In this document: piece after piece, positions 5,543 to 8,846 of the stretch
How the letters are laid out: each line of letters begins with the position of its first letter
Numbering within the stretch: the stretch's first letter is position 1
Source of the DNA: an uncultured Lachnospiraceae bacterium
GTDB taxonomy: Bacteria > Bacillota > Clostridia > Lachnospirales > Lachnospiraceae
DNA length: 8,846 nucleotides
Assembly: GCA_945827765.1 (NCBI GenBank)
Contig: CALZPS010000049.1
Span: forward strand, 1-8,846
Reading direction: 5' to 3'
Notes under the pieces: generated by a model
What the model saw: only the letters and a program-made list of their open reading frames with translations
What the model was told of the DNA's origin: nothing
Database searches by the model: none
Position numbers and translations under genes: made by a program

Positions 5543-6736
5543 TTGGCAGAGAGATTCAAAAGAGTGTTTGTGATCGTGCTGGATTCGCTGGGAATCGGTG
5601 CGGCGGAGGATGCAGCGGAGTATGGAGATGTGGGTGCAGATACATTAGGGCATATCTCGGAGAGTGTGGATACATTTCGGATTCCGAATTTGCAGCGGCT
5701 GGGACTTGCCAATCTGCACAGATTACGGCAGGTGCCGCCGATGGAGGAAACGCAGGGATATTTTACGGCATTGTGTGAAAAGAGCAAAGGAAAAGATACG
5801 ATGACCGGGCATTGGGAAATGATGGGTCTGAAAACGAGCCGTCCCTTTATTACCTTTACGGAACAAGGATTTCCACCGGAACTGATTCGGGAACTGGAGA
5901 GACGAACCGGACATAAGGCAATAGGAAATAAGAGTGCCAGCGGGACAGCAATCATCGATGAATACGGAGAGGAGCAAATTGCGACGGGGGATATGATAGT
6001 CTATACTTCGGCGGATTCCGTGATGCAGATTTGCGGAAATGAGGAATTCTTTGGACTGGAAGAATTGTATCGGTGCTGTAAGATAGCACGTGAGCTGACA
6101 ATGAAGGAAGAGTGGAAGGTAGGACGCGTGATTGCCCGCCCATACGTGGGAAGGCGCAGGGGAGAGTTTAAAAGAACGAGTAACCGCCACGATTATGCAG
6201 TGGCACCGTTCGGGAAAACAGCGCTGAATGCATTGGCGGATGCCGGATATGATGTGATCGGCGTGGGAAAGATTCATGACATCTTTTGTGGGGAAGGGAT
6301 TACAAAAAAACTGACCTCGAAAAGTTCCGTACATGGAATGGAACAGACATTGGAGCTGGCAGCAGAAGATTTTGAAGGGCTTTGTTTTGTGAATCTGGTG
6401 GATTTTGATGCAGTGTGGGGACATCGCAGAGACCCGCAGGGATATGCGCGCGAGATAGAAATGTTTGATGAGAAACTGGGTAAATTGTTGGAGGTGCTGC
6501 GGGAGGATGATTTGTTGATTCTTACGGCTGACCATGGAAATGACCCGACGTATCGCGGGACAGATCACACGAGAGAAAGAGTTTTCTTTCTTTCATATTC
6601 AAAAAGTTTCAAATCCGGAGGTGGATTGCCGGAGCAGGATACTTTTGCGGTAGTTGGTGCGACGGTCTGTGACAATTTCAGCGTGAAGATGCCGGAGGGG
6701 ACGATTGGAACGTCGATTCTCGGACAATTGAGGTAG
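5543..6736 (+). CDS. deoB: Phosphopentomutase
   Basis: Cytosolic manganese enzyme of the alkaline-phosphatase superfamily that interconverts ribose 1-phosphate or deoxyribose 1-phosphate with the 5-phosphates in nucleoside salvage and breakdown. Metal and active-site motifs are all present, counted from the TTG start: Asp14 in VLDSLGIG, the phospho-acceptor Thr86 in [10 protein letters not shown], Asp289 and His294 in [11 protein letters not shown], Asp330 and His331 in TADHGND, and His342 in GTDHTRE. The length of 397 residues is typical. The start is taken as TTG 5543 because AGGGAG at 5529-5534 sits 8 bases before it; the longer GTG at 5534 would overlap that ribosome site. No purine nucleoside phosphorylase or deoxyribose-phosphate aldolase gene is beside it, so in this window it is a single-gene unit. 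Confidence 0.95.
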   Translation: MAERFKRVFVIVLDSLGIGAAEDAAEYGDVGADTLGHISESVDTFRIPNLQRLGLANLHRLRQVPPMEETQGYFTALCEKSKGKDTMTGHWEMMGLKTSRPFITFTEQGFPPELIRELERRTGHKAIGNKSASGTAIIDEYGEEQIATGDMIVYTSADSVMQICGNEEFFGLEELYRCCKIARELTMKEEWKVGRVIARPYVGRRRGEFKRTSNRHDYAVAPFGKTALNALADAGYDVIGVGKIHDIFCGEGITKKLTSKSSVHGMEQTLELAAEDFEGLCFVNLVDFDAVWGHRRDPQGYAREIEMFDEKLGKLLEVLREDDLLILTADHGNDPTYRGTDHTRERVFFLSYSKSFKSGGGLPEQDTFAVVGATVCDNFSVKMPEGTIGTSILGQLR

Positions 6737-6761
6737 AAATCGGAAAAACAGGCGAGAAAAG

Positions 6762-6796
6762 CAGGGGCGGCTGCACTTTTGAATGCGGCGCCCCTG
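6762..6796. terminator. Hairpin between convergent genes, probable terminator
   Basis: A perfect 8-bp GC-rich stem (6762-6769 with 6789-6796, arm CAGGGGCG) with a partly paired 19-base loop lies 25 bases after the deoB stop. Reading the minus strand it is followed by CTTTT, so the T-run favours termination of minus-strand transcription from the glycosidase side. On the + strand the following TAACTA is not a T-run, so it may only weakly end deoB transcription. Confidence 0.6.
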
Positions 6797-6869
6797 TAAC
6801 TATACCCGCAGAGCATCCTTCACTCATGTCTTTTTGAGAGGGACGCCATCCGTCAAAGTATGTGTAAGC

Positions 6870-6995
6870 TCAATGTAGATAATCTGCCAGATACTCTTCA
6901 AATACCGGAGTCCACCAATCCTGGTAACCTGCCTTGGAGGGATGAATCCCGCTGACCATGTAGAGTTTGTAGTTTTCCTCGGAAACAGCATTCAT
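6870..6995 (-). pseudogene. C-terminal remnant of an SGNH/GDSL hydrolase
   Basis: The minus strand encodes 41 residues ending in a TGA at 6870-6872. They include VSGIHPSKAGYQDWW and TPVFEEYLADYLH, which match the last block of SGNH/GDSL esterases, where D-G-I-H-P carries the catalytic Asp and His followed by a GY and a WW/TP motif. An in-frame TGA (6996-6998) lies directly before the ATG, and the upstream frame (about 60 codons from 7181) is not recognisable as an SGNH core. The usual catalytic Asp position holds Ser (VSGIH). All this suggests a decayed gene of which only the tail remains, lying downstream of, and in the same direction as, the glycosidase. The family call rests on motif recognition only. 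Confidence 0.6.
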
Positions 6996-7074
6996 TCAGA
7001 AACTAAAGAATCCCCCGAAGTTCTTGCTCGAGTTATCCATGAACATCTTGCGGCGAATACAAGGATAATCTGGG

Positions 7075-7118
7075 GAACAGCGAATGAATTCTCGTGATGC
7101 GAATATCATTCGCTGTTC
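7075..7118 (-). other. 13-bp hairpin just after the glycosidase stop
   Basis: Bases 7075-7087 and 7106-7118 are perfect reverse complements (arm GAACAGCGAATGA), and ATTC/GAAT (7088-7091 with 7101-7104) extends the stem past a one-base bulge. It begins 10 bases after the stop of the glycosidase on the minus strand. There is no T-run on that side (CCCCAGATT follows), so it may protect the mRNA 3' end rather than act as a classical intrinsic terminator. Confidence 0.6.
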
Positions 7119-7128
7119 AGTATAACAA

Positions 7129-8801
7129 TTAAATCCGGCTGATTCCGTCATCCTCATACAGATCATATACGGCATCTTCATAACCGATATACTGTAAGGT
7201 GTTCATATCAATCTGCTCTACAGACTCCGCTGCATCCACAATCGGGATACATTTTCCTTTCTTAATAAACAAAGGAACTTCGTTCAGAGCAATTTTTACA
7301 TAGTGATGTCCCTGTGGAAGTATTTCTTCATAGATCCTGCCATCCGGCATAAATTTGATGAATTTCATTTCTTCCGGCAGATAGACATATCTTCCGGCGG
7401 CGTTCTGTGTGTAGACCGGAGCAATCATAATTTCCTGACCGAGCATCAGCTGGTCCTCCACCTGACGAACCATTTCGTCATCCGGGTAATCGAATGCCAG
7501 CGGTTTGAAGTACATGTCATCATTCAGCGCCGCTTTCATATATTCGCTGTAAAGGTACGGAATAAGGCGGTAGCGTACTCCGATGACATGACGGAAGTCT
7601 TCCACGTGTTCAAACTGATAACATTCCTGCTCACGTGTACGCATTGCCGAATGGTTGCGCATCAGCGGGGTAAAGACGCCAAGTGCAAGCCAGCGCAGTA
7701 CAAGGTCACGGGTCGTGTTGGCTCCGAAACCGCCGAGGTCGGCTCCGGTATACAAAAATCCACACATATTGAGTGACGGCATCATTTTCAGGTTCATCAG
7801 AAGATGCGACCACCACGATTTATTATCTCCGGTCCAGATACCGCCGTAGCGGTGCATACCAATATAGGAAGAACGCGAAAACATCAGGATTCTCTTATCC
7901 GGACAGATTTTTTCAAACGCCTCGCCCGCCGCGCGGGTCATATTGTAGCCGAAAAGGTTGTGTACTTTATCATGGCGTACCATTTGTCCATCTACATTGT
8001 GGTAGAACCGCTTGTAGTCCTCGGCGCTGTTTGCGAGTGTTCCGACTTTCCACTGTACTGCAAAGAATGGAATCTGACCGCTCTCGTCGTTTAAATACAT
8101 CTGCATGAAGTTTTTGAAGTCTGCCATACCCTCATCGCTGTAAAAGATGGACGGCTCGTTCATGTCGTTCCAGAATCCGTCAATGCCCTGTGAAATCAGT
8201 GTCTCGTATTTGCTGCCGAACCATTCTCTGGCGTTTTTGTTTAACACATCCGGGAAATGTGTCCTGCCCGGCCAAACTGCCGCTGCAAAATCACTGCCAT
8301 CTTCACGCTTACAGAAATAATTGTTTTTTACGCCTTCCTCATAAACGTCATAGCCGTCTTCAATCTTGACCCCGGCATCAATAATCGGAATCAGGTGAAT
8401 ATCCTGTGCTTTCATTTCATCGACAAATGCTTTGAAATCCGGGAAATTTTCTTTATTTACTGTAAAATCCTTGTAACCTTCCATGTAGTCAATGTCCATG
8501 TACAGCATATCCATCGGAATGTGGTTTTCACGATACTGCTTTACGACATTTTTGAAATCATCGGCGGTTGTGTAGCCCCAGCGGCTCTGACCAAAACCGA
8601 AAGCATATTTCGGCGGAATATAGCTGCGTCCGATGATTTTACGGAATTGCTTTACGATATCATAAGCACTCTCGCCGTCAATAACATAAAGGTCAAGGTC
8701 TGCATTTTCACATGCTACGGTCAGCTTGTCCTGTCGGGTATAGCCGATATCAAAGGTCATTTTCGCCGGGTAATCAAAGAACAGTCCGAAGGTCCTTACA
8801 C
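7129..8801 (-). CDS. Glycoside hydrolase family 31 (alpha-glucosidase type), 5' partial
   Basis: Retaining glycosidase, most likely acting on alpha-glucosidic or alpha-xylosidic bonds of oligosaccharides in the cytosol. Numbering from the Met codon at 8760: FGFGQSRWGY at 54-63, LYMDIDYM at 86-93, the nucleophile Asp199 in WNDMNEP, acid/base Asp312 in GIWTGDN, TGADLGGF at 338-345, and MRNHS at 367-371. The C-terminal beta domain ends in DLYEDDGISRI. The frame continues upstream of that Met for 13 more codons (VRTFGLFFDYPAK), which matches the end of the family's N-terminal domain, so 8760 is not the start. The gene is cut at 8801, where adapter sequence begins, and the first 100 or more residues are missing. 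The segment between nucleophile motif and HNLFGYNMTRAA (about 204-266) is long. Substrate specificity cannot be told from motifs alone. Confidence 0.93.
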
Positions 8802-8846
8802 CTGTCTCTTATACACATCTGACGCTGCCGACGATACTCCTTGTGT
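8802..8846. other. Illumina Nextera adapter read-through (not genomic)
   Basis: Bases 8802-8820 are the reverse complement of the Tn5 mosaic end (CTGTCTCTTATACACATCT), followed directly at 8821-8834 by GACGCTGCCGACGA of the Nextera i5-side adapter. The next 8 bases, TACTCCTT, equal the reverse complement of index S507/N507 (AAGGAGTA), and GTGT begins the P5 sequence. This is library-construction sequence left at the contig end, not a transposon. Confidence 0.97.

Noticed and set aside
5723..6568. 281-residue open frame on the minus strand
   Set aside because: It lies wholly within deoB, whose catalytic motifs are complete, and resembles no protein.
8802..8820. Tn5 mosaic end, possible transposon boundary
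   Set aside because: It is followed directly by Nextera adapter, a known index and the start of P5, so it is library sequence.

Overview
The window looks like the chromosome of a low-to-mid-GC Firmicute, most likely a gut Clostridia/Lachnospiraceae member. The evidence is an energy-coupling-factor vitamin transporter subunit, a TatD-linked-type radical SAM protein, a Clostridia-type citrate synthase, a manganese-type phosphopentomutase, a family 31 glycosidase, strong Shine-Dalgarno sites and AT-rich intergenic DNA. I do not name a genus. The window is a contig end: the last 45 bases (8802-8846) are Illumina Nextera adapter, not genome.

Layout, left to right on the + strand. (1) 1-1966: the 3' part of a pyridoxal/pyridoxamine kinase gene, overlapping by 4 bases an ECF S-component gene, then a small radical SAM protein, closed by a 12-bp-stem terminator. 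This reads as a vitamin B6 uptake and salvage operon with an uncharacterised radical SAM passenger. (2) 1993-4800: a near-consensus sigma-A promoter, citrate synthase, an alpha/beta hydrolase (monoglyceride-lipase/lysophospholipase type) overlapping it by one base, a hairpin, a 76-residue protein of unknown function, and a strong terminator. (3) 4801-5542: about 740 bases with no convincing protein gene. It holds several imperfect and perfect hairpins, a tRNA-Ala(CGC) on the minus strand with its own terminator, and a compact multi-hairpin element between two 26-base direct repeats exactly 190 bases apart. (4) 5543-6736: phosphopentomutase (deoB) with a probable TTG start. (5) 6737-7128: a gene-poor convergent region holding the C-terminal remnant of an SGNH/GDSL hydrolase on the minus strand. 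(6) 7129-8801: a family 31 glycoside hydrolase on the minus strand, truncated at its N-terminus by the contig end.

The genes are mostly housekeeping: cofactor B6 salvage, citrate synthesis feeding 2-oxoglutarate and glutamate, nucleoside sugar-phosphate use, and alpha-glucoside breakdown. I did not find a convincing new defence or mobile system. The parts most worth a second look are the repeat-bounded structured element at 5180-5395, the folded non-coding stretch at 4683-5024, the radical SAM gene coupled to vitamin B6 genes, and the adapter read-through, which must not be annotated as biology.
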